Shown piece by piece: positions 8,712 to 18,564 of a stretch of DNA of 64,000 nucleotides. Positions within the stretch are counted from its first letter, which is position 1, and every line of letters starts with the position of its first letter. Below the pieces are notes generated by a model. It was given only the letters and a program-made list of their open reading frames with translations. It ran no database searches and was not told where the DNA came from. A program made the translations under genes and the position numbers. Source of the stretch: Zygnema cylindricum (Eukaryota; Streptophyta; Zygnematophyceae; Zygnematales; Zygnemataceae); the NCBI GenBank assembly GCA_037447655.1, contig JBBHKE010000282.1, positions 1 to 64,000 on the forward strand, in the 5' to 3' direction.

Positions 8712-9760
8712 TGTTGAAATAAGTAGTTTTTATTATATTTTCTAGGTCTAAATTTATTAGAAAACATGAAAAGAAAATGTAGGCAGCCTGCCTCTATATC
8801 TTCTCTCTCTCGCCCCCATACTTGTTGTAGTCACTGAAGGAGAGAGAGAGAGAGCAATGGAGCCATGGCTGCCTCAACTCCATAGGAAGGACTAAAGAGT
8901 GGCTTAAGCCACTCTCAACAAAAGGTTGAGTCCGGCAGGACTCGAACCCCCGACCGGCAGAGCGCGGCGTAGCCGTTAGCTCTAACCAGTCTGTCATAGA
9001 AGTCCGTTTAGGAGATATAGGGTTTCATTACTAATTAAACTATTGTAATGTACTAGATTCATTTAACTGAAACTCTTAACGCCACGCATAGATACAGTTC
9101 TACAAAATACGAAGTACTGTACTTGTTTGAAATGGATATCGCACATTTTGTTTCGACAGCGAAACAAATATCGCGCAAGTATTTATTACGGCCGAGATTG
9201 AATTTGCGTCAAATCTAACGGCGCACATCATCGCCGAAATCCCGGAATGGTCATTTTGGCATTTAGTGACGTGGCATGACCTGGCGCCACGTGGGAAGAC
9301 ATCATTCGGTCGCGGGAATTCCGAGGAACGTACGGACGAGTGGAAAGTGGACACGCGTCCACTTAATGGCCTTGTCGTACAGAGGCCGTACAGAAAGTAC
9401 ATCGGCAGTAGTACTTTCTAGTACTATACAGTTTTGTGATTGGTTCGTACAAGCAGTAGATAGGAGCTGTGAGAGGGAATTAGGAAAAACTAGGACTTAG
9501 GAAAATTTAGGTAGATAGTCCTCTCTCTCTGAGAGGTTGTATAAATTGGCATCTTTGCCACCCTATAACTTATCGGCTGGTTGGCCGTTTTCAGTGATTC
9601 TTTTTGCTACGGACTCAGGGGAGTCCAGGCTGCAGAGGGGTGCAGTCAAATTGTCAGTTTGCCTTCTTGGGCAGAAGTGGTCGTGGCTTAAAGTGGGTTA
9701 GTTAAACACTATCTAGAGGCTTCCTGTATTCTGTAGTCCAATGGAGGACACAGAATTGCA
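8712..9760 (+). repeat. 3' LTR of copia-1 (family A)
   Basis: TGTTGAA...GAATTGCA, 1049 bp, nearly identical to 3427-4476, followed by the target duplication GCAAC. Confidence 0.95.
8920..8996 (-). promoter_or_regulatory. antisense tRNA-like Pol III module, copia-1 3' LTR
   Basis: Copy of the module at 3635-3711. B box at 8938-8948 and TTTT at 8920-8923; no change seen in it between the two LTRs. Confidence 0.55.
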
Positions 9761-10182
9761 GCAACAACACTCGGCCTTCTCGAAAGAGCATCCGCCAAAT
9801 TTGTCTTGCCCGACTTGTATTTTATGGATAAATCTGGTCCAAAGGTCAATAGAAAAGTCATCCATCTAACTTGCTTCTTGGATAGCTTGGGCTGTGTTTG
9901 TAGATACTGTAATGCATGGTGGTCTGTGATTACAGTGATTTGTTTCCGTTCAACATAACACTTCCAAACCTCCAACGCATTAATGATTAATATTGTTTCC
10001 TTCTCATGCGTGGCCCAATTAAGTTCTGCCGCCCTTAATTTTTTATTGTCATAAGCGATGGGTTGTAGGCCCCTCCCATGATCTTGCATAAGAATCGCTC
10101 CAATAGCAATATCACTAGCGTCACTAATTATCGTCCAAGGTAACTCAGGATCAAGGACAGCTAACACAGGGGCGGTAACCAA
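9761..10182 (-). pseudogene. Ty3/gypsy RNase H
   Basis: RNase HI domain of a gypsy pol: I-S-D-A-S near the start, H-E-K-E-T, I-T-D-H-H-A-L and the closing L-A-D-A-L-S-R-R give the D-E-D-D set and the usual link toward integrase. It is interrupted by copia-1 within the Val codons after the R-R-P motif; the frame resumes at 3426. Confidence 0.9.
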
Positions 10183-11061
10183 CAGCTCCTTTAGCGTGTT
10201 GAAAGTTGCCTCCTACGTCGCTCTCCACTTATAGGGCACGTCATTTTTAAGGAGATTTGTGAGTGGTGCAGCAATTTTTGCAAAACATTTCACAAATCGT
10301 CGATAGTAGGAAAATAACCCCAAAAAGCTCCTCAACTCCGTGACGTTTTTTGGCTGCGGCCACTCCTTGACTTCCCTAGTTTTGTTTAGGTCCACTGCGA
10401 TTCCATCCCGAGTCACCACATGACCCAAAAAATTGATTTTATCTTTCAAAAATTCACATTTACTCATCTTCAAGTACAATCTGTTCTCCCTAAGGACCTG
10501 TAAGACAGTTCATAGCTGCTTGATATAGACCTCCAACGTCTTACTATACACTAAGATGTCGTCTAAGAAGACTATTACGTAAGCATCCAAATATTAGTGG
10601 AAAATGGAGTTCATCAAGTGTATAAAGGTGGTCGGGGCATTAGTCAATCCAAAAGGCATAACCAAAAATTGGAAATGATTCTACCGCGTTTTGAATGCAG
10701 TCTTTTCCACATCCTACTCCGCAATTCTAATTTGGTGATAACCACTTCGTAAGTCTATCTTGGAAAAATATTTAGCACCTCTTAATCTGTCCAACAACTC
10801 GTCTATCTTTGGTAGGGGGTACGCGTTTTTGACCGTCAACTTATTTAACGTTCGATAGTCCACACACATACGTAAGCTTTTATCTTTCTTGTTCACAAAG
10901 AGGACGTGGGCTCCATACAACGACTTGCTCGGCTCGATTGCTCCGGCCTCGACTAACTCTGCAAGTTGCTTTTTGAGTTCGTCCAACTCGGTGTAACTCA
11001 TCCTATACATCCGATTTGTCGGGGGCAAAGCACCGCAAACAAGCTCGATCTTGTGGTCCAT
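10183..11061 (-). pseudogene. Ty3/gypsy reverse transcriptase
   Basis: Order on the minus strand: an N-terminal segment with Y-R-M-S (about 11000), [23 protein letters not shown], the catalytic F-L-D-D-I-L (near 10555), then F-L-G-H-V-V and F-L-G-L-F-S-Y-Y-R-R-F. In-frame stops separate the pieces at roughly 10710, 10485 and 10212. Catalytic residues survive but the frame is broken. Confidence 0.88.
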
Positions 11062-11706
11062 GTCGCGTTTCGTAGGTAAACCTTTTGGGAGCTTTGGGGG
11101 AAAGACATCAATATACTCCTCGAGAAGCTTGGCAACGACCTCCGGGGCCTCTAAGGAAGTCTTTCCTAGGTCGTCACCTCATTTGGAGTTGAATCAGGGT
11201 CTTTCTTTATACATTCCTCTGGGATCCTCTCGTTTACTTCCTCCATTGGTCGTACGACCGCCATTTTCATTGTCCCCCCTTTCTTGAGTGCCCTCTTAAG
11301 CTGTAAGGCTGAAATCAGGCGTTCCTCATCCAACTCCTTACCAGCCTCTCTTACATTTACCTCAAACTCTTTTTCGCCTTTCCGCACCCTCGTGTTGTTG
11401 TTCCTCCAATCGATCGTTGGGTTGCGCTTTTGAAGCTATGGTTTCCCCCAGATTACCACATGATCCCCAAGAGGTAAGACCTGCAACGTTTCTTAACCCT
11501 GAAATTTTCCCATTTCGACACGTAAACGTGGGGTACAAGGTTGATTCAGATAGAACACCCATCAGCTAATTGAACCGATTGGTGATCTCGAACAACTATG
11601 AGAGGAAGCGTCAACTTCTTTGCCGTCTTCTCGTTGATGAAGTTCCTCGACGTACCAGAGTCCACCATAAAAATAACTGCACTTTCCCCAATTTGGCTCT
11701 GAAAGG
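11062..11706 (-). pseudogene. Ty3/gypsy aspartic protease and protease-RT linker
   Basis: The minus strand from 11706 reads a retropepsin start with M-V-D-S-G-T-S-R-N-F-I (about 11670-11640), then a hydrophobic stretch before a stop near 11555. The remainder toward the RT is broken by frameshifts. It is joined to the gag knuckle at 15925 across copia-3. Confidence 0.75.
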
Positions 11707-12869
11707 TGAAATTCTATGGGCTCCATTGCCACACAGAATTCGTAGGTCCAAAAGAAGCTAATCTAGATAGTGCCGACTCCAACTTGATATAAACCCAAAT
11801 GATTGACCCCTTGACAATCAGAACCCCAATATTGCTTCACCCTTGTGAATTAACACTTTCTGTGTGCTCAGTTCCACCACAGAATGCAAAGTTAGAATAT
11901 GAGATTTGGACACATTCACCCACTTTGACTTTCCCTAAGAAATGCAGCCACCCAGGCAGGCAAAGACTCTGACCGACTACACCCCTGTGTAGCCTGAACT
12001 CCCCTGAGTGCGCAGCAACAAGAATCACTGAATTTGGTCAACTGAATTGATAGTTATGGTTGGCCAAAGTTTGCCATTTATACAAGGTGCTCTCTGGGAG
12101 AGGCATCTACCTACCAGAAATATTCTAAGTTCTAGTCCCTCTCTAAACCCCTTCTACTGAGGTACGGCGCCAATCACAGGAATGTACCGTACATAAAAGT
12201 ACAGGCGCCGGAGTACTTTCTGTACGGAAATTGTACGACAAGACCATACAAGTGACAAATGTCACACCCAAACTTGTTATCTTGCGATCCGGAGATTCCG
12301 CAATCCTCCAGCGCATTTCCACGTGTCATCCGGAGTGGCGGCGTCAGAAAACGCCAAGGCGGCCATTCCGGAATCTCGGCTAGCACCACGGCCGTCGATT
12401 AAATCTGGTATCCATTCTTACCCGTCGAAAATAAGTGCGCGGTATTTGTTTCGCCGTCGAAACAAATGCGCGGTATCAGTTTCGCGTAAACCATACTTCA
12501 CTAAACTGTTTCTATGTACTAAGGATCTTTTTGCGCCGTTAAATGAATTCGTCTACGTGTACGTATTTATATAATTATCAAACCCTACGTGTCCTAGCAC
12601 TAGTCATAGACTAAACGGACAAAGCTAACGGCTACATTGACGGACGGTAGGTACCAGGATCAATTCCTGGGTCCGTCAATACTTTTAGTAAACCCATCTA
12701 TTTTCTGCTAACTGTCTGCTACAAATCTTTAGGCAGCCATGGCCCTTCACCCTACCCAGCCTTCAGTGACTACAACAAGTGTGGGGGCTTGGTAAAGGGA
12801 GTTAGAGGTAGACCGCCTCTACATTTTTCCTATTATAATACAGACCTAGAAAATACTCAAATATCAACA
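11707..12869 (-). repeat. 3' LTR of copia-3 (family B)
   Basis: It shares with family A the CAGTGACTACAACAAGT motif, the antisense tRNA-like module, the CGAAAC inverted repeat and the TATA core, although the intervening sequence differs. Confidence 0.93.
12607..12686 (+). promoter_or_regulatory. antisense tRNA-like module with acceptor/T-arm minihelix, copia-3 3' LTR
   Basis: A box TAGACTAAACGG (12607-12618), B box GGATCAATTCC (12657-12667), TTTT at 12683-12686. TTGACGGAC (12637-12645) pairs perfectly with GTCCGTCAA (12671-12679). It encloses a 5-bp T-stem CCAGG/CCTGG with a 7-base loop, i.e. the top half of a tRNA with no anticodon arm between. Confidence 0.6.
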
Positions 12870-12882
12870 CTCCCCTTATTTT
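12870..12882 (-). other. polypurine tract of copia-3
   Basis: The complement reads AAAATAAGGGGAG, adjacent to the 3' LTR and identical to that of copia-1. Confidence 0.85.
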
Positions 12883-12887
12883 CTAGT

Positions 12888-14786
12888 CTATTTTCCTTTC
12901 GACTTCCTCACACAAATAAACACGCACTCTCTTTCCCTTTTTCTCTTTTTATTTCTTTTCCTTTTCTTTTCATAAAACTTTAAGAAAATACTCTCGTATT
13001 TAACACAGTGCATTAGATGAACTGAAATAATTATTGCATCACATATTTTATTTAACATCCCACTTTTCATAAATCCGAGCAAAGATTTTATCCACCTCAT
13101 CACTTTTTCATCCACACACAAACCGGTTTCCCTCTTGCAATCCAAACAGCCAGCCCCATCTCCAATCTGCAACACACACCCTGAGGCTAACCCTTTTACA
13201 GGCACACCTTCATAAATGTCATCACTCCCTTTAGTGATGTCAAACCCATCACCCCCAAAACATGAACTTTCCTCACTCTCTTCCATGGATTTCTTTCCAC
13301 TCTCACTTTCTAAATTTATTCCCAATAAATATTTCTCCTCCCCTAAACCTTTCATTAAATATTCCTCTTCTCCCCTATCTTTTAAAACCCCTTCTAGTTT
13401 CACTTCTCCCCTTTCCTCGGAATCCGTTGAAGTCTCCTTTTCCGACCAGTTTTCTTTTTCCAAAATATCTATAAAATTATCCTCATTAATTTTATTTTTC
13501 CCGTTTTCACTTATGGATCCTAGATGTGACTCTCTCATTTCTAAGTCATACACTTTACACTCCTCAACATCCTCTAGTACCTCCTCTCTCTTTACTTCCC
13601 TTATACCTCCAAAAGCACACTCTTGCCTTCGTGGAATTTCTGTGTACTTTTCTCTCTTCTCCATTCTACCGATGTGAAGAAGCTCCAAGATTACTTCATC
13701 CTCTTTCTCCTCTTCCCCTTCTTCCTCCTCATTCACACTCCAACTTCTAAGTTCTTCCAAACGAGGACACTCCTCCATATAGTGACCCGGTTTCCTACAA
13801 GAGAAGCAAACCCCCTTTTTCAAAGTTCTCCTTTCTTTTCCTCTCCCTCTCCTTCCACCGAAGTTTCGATAAGGTTTACCTTTGTCCTTCTTCCTTTCAT
13901 CACGCTTCCGCTCGTCACCGTTGTTCCTCACATCACGCTTCCGCCAGTCACCACCAGTTGTAAATGCAGTCACCCTGTCACTTCCCCTGCGAAGCTCCAA
14001 AGTGCTTTCTCTCACAAGAATTATCCCCATGGTAATGCTCCAAGTCCATGAGGAGACATCCATTCCCTGCATACAGTAAATAATGTCTTCGTACTCATCT
14101 GGGAGTTTCATGATTAGTGTATTAATCTTTCTCTCCTCAGATTCTACGTATCCCGCACTAGCAAACTCAACATATAACACAGCAATATCATTGCAAAACT
14201 CTGTCATGCTACCGCCTTTATAAACATAGGCCTCTATCTCTTGTCTTACTAACTGCTGCCTCTGTATAGTCTCACTCTTATAAATCTGAATTAGTGTGTC
14301 CCAAATTTCTGAAGACTTGGTTAGATTTAAAAGAGTGATAGCTATAGACTTAGACACATATCTAAGTATGAGATGTTTTGCTATAGTGTTTTTATATTCC
14401 CAAATTTTTCTATCATTTTCTTCAGTTTTTGGTTCAGTTATAACCCCCACAAGTGGAACCGTAGCCGAGAGCCTAGCTCCCCTCACCATAGGTGTCCCTT
14501 TATCCTTCTCCCCTATTTCCCCTTCCACGGTAATGATTTTCCCTTCACCTTCCGTTGCATCTGAACTCCGGTTGGTTTTCTGGGCAGCCCCAGATGATTC
14601 TCCATAATGAGCTCCACCAAAGCCGGGTGGCGGACACCTCACTTGTCCCGAAACAATTCCCCACAAGTGCTTCTCCAAAAGCAATCCCTCCATCGTGAAC
14701 TCCCAATAAGTGAAGTCTGTTCCATCGAACATAAGCACCCTAGATGGTGGGCCCATAACCTGAAATTCTATGGGCTCCATTGCCAC
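12888..14786 (-). CDS. copia-3 Gag fused in frame to pol remnants (632 aa)
   Basis: The start lies inside the 5' LTR (M-A-M-E-P-I) and the primer site is translated as Q-V-M-G-P-P. Residues 1-340 are copia Gag with an intact knuckle C-F-S-C-R-K-P-G-H-Y-M-E-E-C. After an acidic stretch come short pieces that align with distant parts of copia-1 pol: a segment like the RT L-G-E-A-K-Y-I-L-G-I, then one like the RNase H S-G-Y-V-L-Y-V-G-E-G-A, then W-V-K-S-L-L. The end is Lys/Arg-rich. Protease and integrase cores are missing. Several internal deletions must have occurred yet the frame is open throughout, unlike copia-1 and copia-2. It may be maintained for Gag, or simply be recent. Confidence 0.88.
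   Translation of the reverse strand: MAMEPIEFQVMGPPSRVLMFDGTDFTYWEFTMEGLLLEKHLWGIVSGQVRCPPPGFGGAHYGESSGAAQKTNRSSDATEGEGKIITVEGEIGEKDKGTPMVRGARLSATVPLVGVITEPKTEENDRKIWEYKNTIAKHLILRYVSKSIAITLLNLTKSSEIWDTLIQIYKSETIQRQQLVRQEIEAYVYKGGSMTEFCNDIAVLYVEFASAGYVESEERKINTLIMKLPDEYEDIIYCMQGMDVSSWTWSITMGIILVRESTLELRRGSDRVTAFTTGGDWRKRDVRNNGDERKRDERKKDKGKPYRNFGGRRGRGKERRTLKKGVCFSCRKPGHYMEECPRLEELRSWSVNEEEEGEEEKEDEVILELLHIGRMEKREKYTEIPRRQECAFGGIREVKREEVLEDVEECKVYDLEMRESHLGSISENGKNKINEDNFIDILEKENWSEKETSTDSEERGEVKLEGVLKDRGEEEYLMKGLGEEKYLLGINLESESGKKSMEESEESSCFGGDGFDITKGSDDIYEGVPVKGLASGCVLQIGDGAGCLDCKRETGLCVDEKVMRWIKSLLGFMKSGMLNKICDAIIISVHLMHCVKYESIFLKFYEKKRKRNKKRKRERECVFICVRKSKGK
14746..14760 (-). other. primer-binding site of copia-3
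   Basis: The minus strand GGTTATGGGCCCACC directly follows the 5' LTR. It complements the anticodon arm of plant-type initiator tRNA-Met over all 15 bases, and encodes V-M-G-P-P of Gag. Confidence 0.8.
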
Positions 14787-15924
14787 ACAGAATTCGTAGG
14801 TCTAAAGGAAGCTAATCTAGATTGTGCCGACTCCAACTTGATATAAACCCAAATGATTGACCCCTTGACAATCAGAACCCCAATATTGCTTCACCCTTGT
14901 GAATTAACACTTTCTGTGTGCTCAGTTCCACCACAGAATGCAAAGTTAGAATATGAGATTTGGACACATTCACCCACTTTGACTTTCCCTAAGAAATGCA
15001 GCCACCCAGGCAGGCAAAGACTCTGACCGACTACACCCCTGTGTAGCTTGGACTCCCATGAGTCCGCAGCAACAAGAATCACTGAATTTGGTCAACTGAA
15101 TTGATAGTTATGGTTGGCCAAAGTTTGCCATTTATACAAGGTGCTCTCTGGGAGAGGCATCTACCTACCAGAAATATTCTAAGTTCTAGTCCCTCTCTAA
15201 ACCCCTTCTATTGAGGTACGGCGCCAATCACAGGACTGTACCGTACATAAAAGTACAGGCGCCGGAGTACTTTCTGTACGGAAATTGTACGACAAGACCA
15301 TACGAGTGACAAATGTCACACCCAAACTTGTTATCTTGCGATCCGGAGATTCCGCAATCCTCTTGCGCATTTCCACTTGTCATCCGGAGTGGCGGCGTCA
15401 GAAAACGCCAAGGCGGCCATTCCGGAATCTTGGCTAGCACCACGGCCGTCGATTAAATCTGGTATCCATTCTTACCCGTCGAAAATAAGTGCGCGGTATT
15501 TGTTTCGCCGTCGAAACAAATGCGCGGTATCAGTTTCGCGTAAACCATACTTCACTAAACTGTTTCTATGTACTAAGGATCTTTTTGCGCCGTTAAATGA
15601 ATTCGTCTACGTGTACGTATTTATATAATTATCAAACCCTACGTGTCCTAGCACTAGTCATAGACTAAACGGACAAAGCTAACGGCTACATTGACGGACG
15701 GTAGGTACCAGGATCAATTCCTGGGTCCGTCAATACTTTTAGTAAACCCATCTATTTTCTGCTAACTGTCTGCTACAAATCTTTAGGCAGCCATGGCCCT
15801 ATCACCCTACCCAGCCTTCAGTGACTACAACAAGTGTGGGGGCTTGGTAAAGGGAGTTAGAGGTAGACCGCCTCTACATTTTTCCTATTATAATACAGAC
15901 CTAGAAAATACTCAAATATCAACA
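14761..15924 (-). repeat. 5' LTR of copia-3 (family B)
   Basis: 1164 bp, near-identical to 11707-12869. Contains the gag start codon at its inner end. Confidence 0.93.
15661..15740 (+). promoter_or_regulatory. antisense tRNA-like minihelix module, copia-3 5' LTR
   Basis: A box 15661-15672, acceptor arms 15691-15699 and 15725-15733, B box 15711-15721, TTTT 15737-15740. Same as at 12607. Confidence 0.6.
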
Positions 15925-16908
15925 AAAGGTCAAAGGATCTCCACCATCACTAGCCAAACTCATGACATTAAGGTTGCCCTTTTTAGGAACTTTCAATTTT
16001 GTGCATTCTCTTGCCATTTGGTCTGGAGAACCGCACTTAAAGCACAATCCGTTTTGCCTCTTCCGTTGGAGCTCCTCGTGGGACAGATCGTTGGTCATGG
16101 CTTTTGTGGTCTTCTTCTTCCTCTTAATTGTGTTGACCACATCCTTCTCCTCCTTAATCGCTCCAAGCTCTATGGGAGTCGGACCATCATCCCTCTAACC
16201 TCCTCCGCTACTACTCAATCCAAAATGGTAGGACCCACGGAGAGTGAAGTCTACCGAATCAGTCCGTTGCGCAATCTGGATAATTGCTGAGAGACTAGAG
16301 GTTGTCGTTTCCCGCGCGAGCCACGGTTCCACATCCCTCCGAATAGACGCCTTGAGTCCCTTAACATATCGATCAACCGCTTCATCCTCCATCATCGTTT
16401 GGATTTGGACCTTGCACTCCTAGAACCTTTGCGTGTACTCCAAAACATAAGTGCGTTGTCTCAGCACCGAAATCCTATCCCTCGCGACCTTAACTGTGTT
16501 CACGCGTTGCGAAGAGTCACGAAGAGAATTGATGAACATAGTCCAAACAACGGGTACCTCGTCGCTTTCCATCATTGCTTTCCACTACGCTCCTCCGGCT
16601 CCTTTAAGTAACCCTCCTGCGTAATAAATCTTTTCACGCTCAGACAGGCAGATAAAGTTCCCTAGGTAATTCACTACCGAAAACAACCACGCGTCGAGAT
16701 TTTTGTGCTAGGTCGGGTTTAACACGTTGAGAAGTCTTAACTTAGGCCTCCTCACGTCCCTCTCCGCGCTTCCATGGGATCTTTCACCAAGACGAGACTC
16801 CAAGGTTGCGACAGTGTCACTCAAGTGAGCGTTTTGTAATCTGACGTTTTCAAACCCCTGAAGAACTCGCTCCAACATATCAGCTGTGGATACGCCGTGG
16901 CCTTCCAT
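15925..16908 (-). pseudogene. Ty3/gypsy gag
   Basis: Likely start at 16908 (M-E-G-H-G-V-S), a leucine-rich coiled start, then a degenerate Retrotrans_gag region (A-W-L-F-S-V..., later A-V-D-R-Y-V-K-G-L-K-A-S-I-R at about 16380) broken by stops. A knuckle C-F-K-C-G-S-P-D-Q-M-A-R-E-C lies at 16003-16044, with Gln where the metal-binding His should be. It runs into protease sequence, now displaced to 11706 by copia-3. Confidence 0.82.
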
Positions 16909-16928
16909 GTTGTCGAGTCACGAGGAAA

Positions 16929-16942
16929 CAACTCCGATACCA
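16929..16942 (-). other. gypsy primer-binding site
   Basis: The minus strand reads TGGTATCGGAGTTG about 20 bases before the gag start. It resembles the TGGTATCAGAGC class complementary to the 3' end of initiator tRNA-Met, with changes. It marks the inner edge of the 5' LTR. Confidence 0.55.
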
Positions 16943-16943
16943 A

Positions 16944-17450
16944 TAAAAAAGGACGAGATGATAACACCACGTGGGCAATGCACAACGGAATAATCACAAA
17001 GATTCACTCGTAGCATCAATAGTGATACATGGCACACACAGGAAGGATTGGGACTTTATTAATCGGGAAGAGATTAGAAGATTAATTGCTCGTTGCAGAA
17101 GTCTATTTCTAAAAGAGTTGCCTTTGACTAGGCCCGCTGAACTATTAATACTAGCTAGCTGCTGGTCAACCAAGTGCTACACTTATGTACACGTGGACCT
17201 TCTCGGTCAATCGATATTTATCCAAACTATATTCTAGAACACCACAGATTAATCTACAATCTGCTGCGTTGCTATATTCCTACGCTACGCTGCTATGTTG
17301 AATTACCAAACTGCTATGTTGATATACCAAACTGCTATGGTGCTATGCTACGCTAGTCTGACATTGTAGTTGCGCTGTTCTGCCATCGCAGATGTAGCAG
17401 CCTCCCTACTCTACTCCAAAGTGCTCAATTCTGTAACATTGTTATAGCGA
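16944..17450 (-). repeat. probable 5' LTR remnant of the gypsy element
   Basis: Position alone (upstream of the primer site) suggests LTR. The outer end and a matching 3' LTR could not be found, because the 3' part of the gypsy element lies outside the window or was lost. Short CTGCTATGTTGA-type repeats occur at 17270-17345. Confidence 0.3.
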
Positions 17451-17504
17451 CGTAAGTGACTGTGCGCAACCAAAATAGTCACTACCATGATCAATTCCCA
17501 ACAA

Positions 17505-17672
17505 AAATACATAGACGAAAAAAAAATGAAATGGAACTAGATGTCACAAAGTTTCACCAAAACGTAAACTGGACAGCAGTGTTACCAAAAATACATGGAC
17601 GAAACAAAAATGAAATGGAATTAGATGTCACAAAGTTTCACCAAAACGTAAACTGGACATCAGTGTTACCAA
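17505..17672. repeat. 84-bp tandem duplication
   Basis: Two adjacent units starting AAATACAT(A/G)GACGAAA and ending in GTGTTACCAAA, with few differences. The units translate openly but show no known domain. Confidence 0.85.
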
Positions 17673-17704
17673 ACCAAACTGAAACGTAACTACAACTAGA
17701 TTTA

Positions 17705-18482
17705 GGGTGCAACTCCGTGTATTTGAAACTTAGCGAAATTACTTTGTTCTTTAGCCTAGATCCACAGAACCCGGATCCTCAAAAATCCCTATTTATAACA
17801 ACCAAAGTGTTACTCAAGGGTGTACGATTATATACGTTGACAATGCCCGTGACGGCTGTCAACGTCTACAATCTGTGATAACGCACGTTATTTTTTGTAA
17901 GGGCTTGTGACGTTGCATGACTTTTCGTGACATTGTAGACGTACCACCTTCCAGCCTGTGCCCTTTCACGGTTGAAGAAGATGCACTTTGCCTTTGCGTC
18001 GCCTGTCCGCTCGACTTGAAATGGCATTGGAACCTTGAGACCCCTAGCGAAATAAAATCCGTACCAGGCGCAAACAGACAAAACCAAACAAATTGTGTAC
18101 TTTGCTTTGTCGTACCTGAACGCAAATGGACAAACATAACGAATAATGTACCTTTCGTCGTCACTTGAATTAGTTTGACGTTTTTGTATTTTTTTTTACA
18201 CGTGCGAATACGTGTTCCTATTTTTTTTTTAAATACTTTGTTTTAAAACACATCGTCCCTATGTTTTAAAGAAAAGTTTGAAGATGATGTTTTTTGGCGT
18301 GGCCGTGGGTCGAAAAACACAAGACAACAACATCTAGTGGATCATAAACTCGATGATGACGCAAAATGTACTTCTATTCTTTTCTATTTTTTTGTACGGT
18401 TGAAACTTACGGGGTACGGCTCTAAGTTTTACGTGAAAACGACAGAAAAAAAACCCTTACTTTGGCACATGGAGATGCACCC
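17705..18482 (-). mobile_element. PIF/Harbinger-like non-autonomous TIR element 1
   Basis: Ends GGGTGCAACTCCGTGTA and (complement) GGGTGCATCTCCATGTG, flanked by TTA at 17702-17704 and 18483-18485. The internal landmark TTTTTTCTGTCGTTTTC near the minus-strand start is shared with the other copies. No transposase frame. Confidence 0.7.
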
Positions 18483-18564
18483 TTATACATTGAAATCAAA
18501 CATTCCAAAGTCACAAAAACTGTACAACATGCGGTTCGATTTCTGAAATTGTAGACGCTTGTAA

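Larger units (their letters stand above)
3427..9760 (+). mobile_element. copia-1: Ty1/copia retrotransposon with both LTRs and TSD GCAAC
   Basis: Two LTRs of about 1050 bp (TGTTGAA...TTGCA) flank gag, protease, integrase, RT and RNase H in that order, which is the copia order. The 5-bp duplication GCAAC is present at 3422-3426 and 9761-9765. A polypurine tract sits at 8699-8711 and the primer site at 4477-4491. The two LTRs differ at roughly 14 positions by eye, so the insertion is fairly recent. Several nonsense codons and a deletion near the pol C-terminus make it non-autonomous. It is inserted in the host gypsy element between RNase H and integrase. Confidence 0.95.
11707..15924 (-). mobile_element. 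copia-3: deletion-derivative copia element with TSD AAAGG
   Basis: Two LTRs of about 1163 bp (family B; minus strand TGTTGATATT...AGAATTTCA) flank only 1.9 kb of internal sequence containing one long open frame. The duplication AAAGG is at 11702-11706 and 15925-15929. The primer site at 14746-14760 is a full match to the anticodon-arm type, and the polypurine tract is at 12870-12882. The LTRs differ at about 15 sites by eye. Integrase and most of RT are absent, so movement would need an autonomous partner. Confidence 0.95.
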
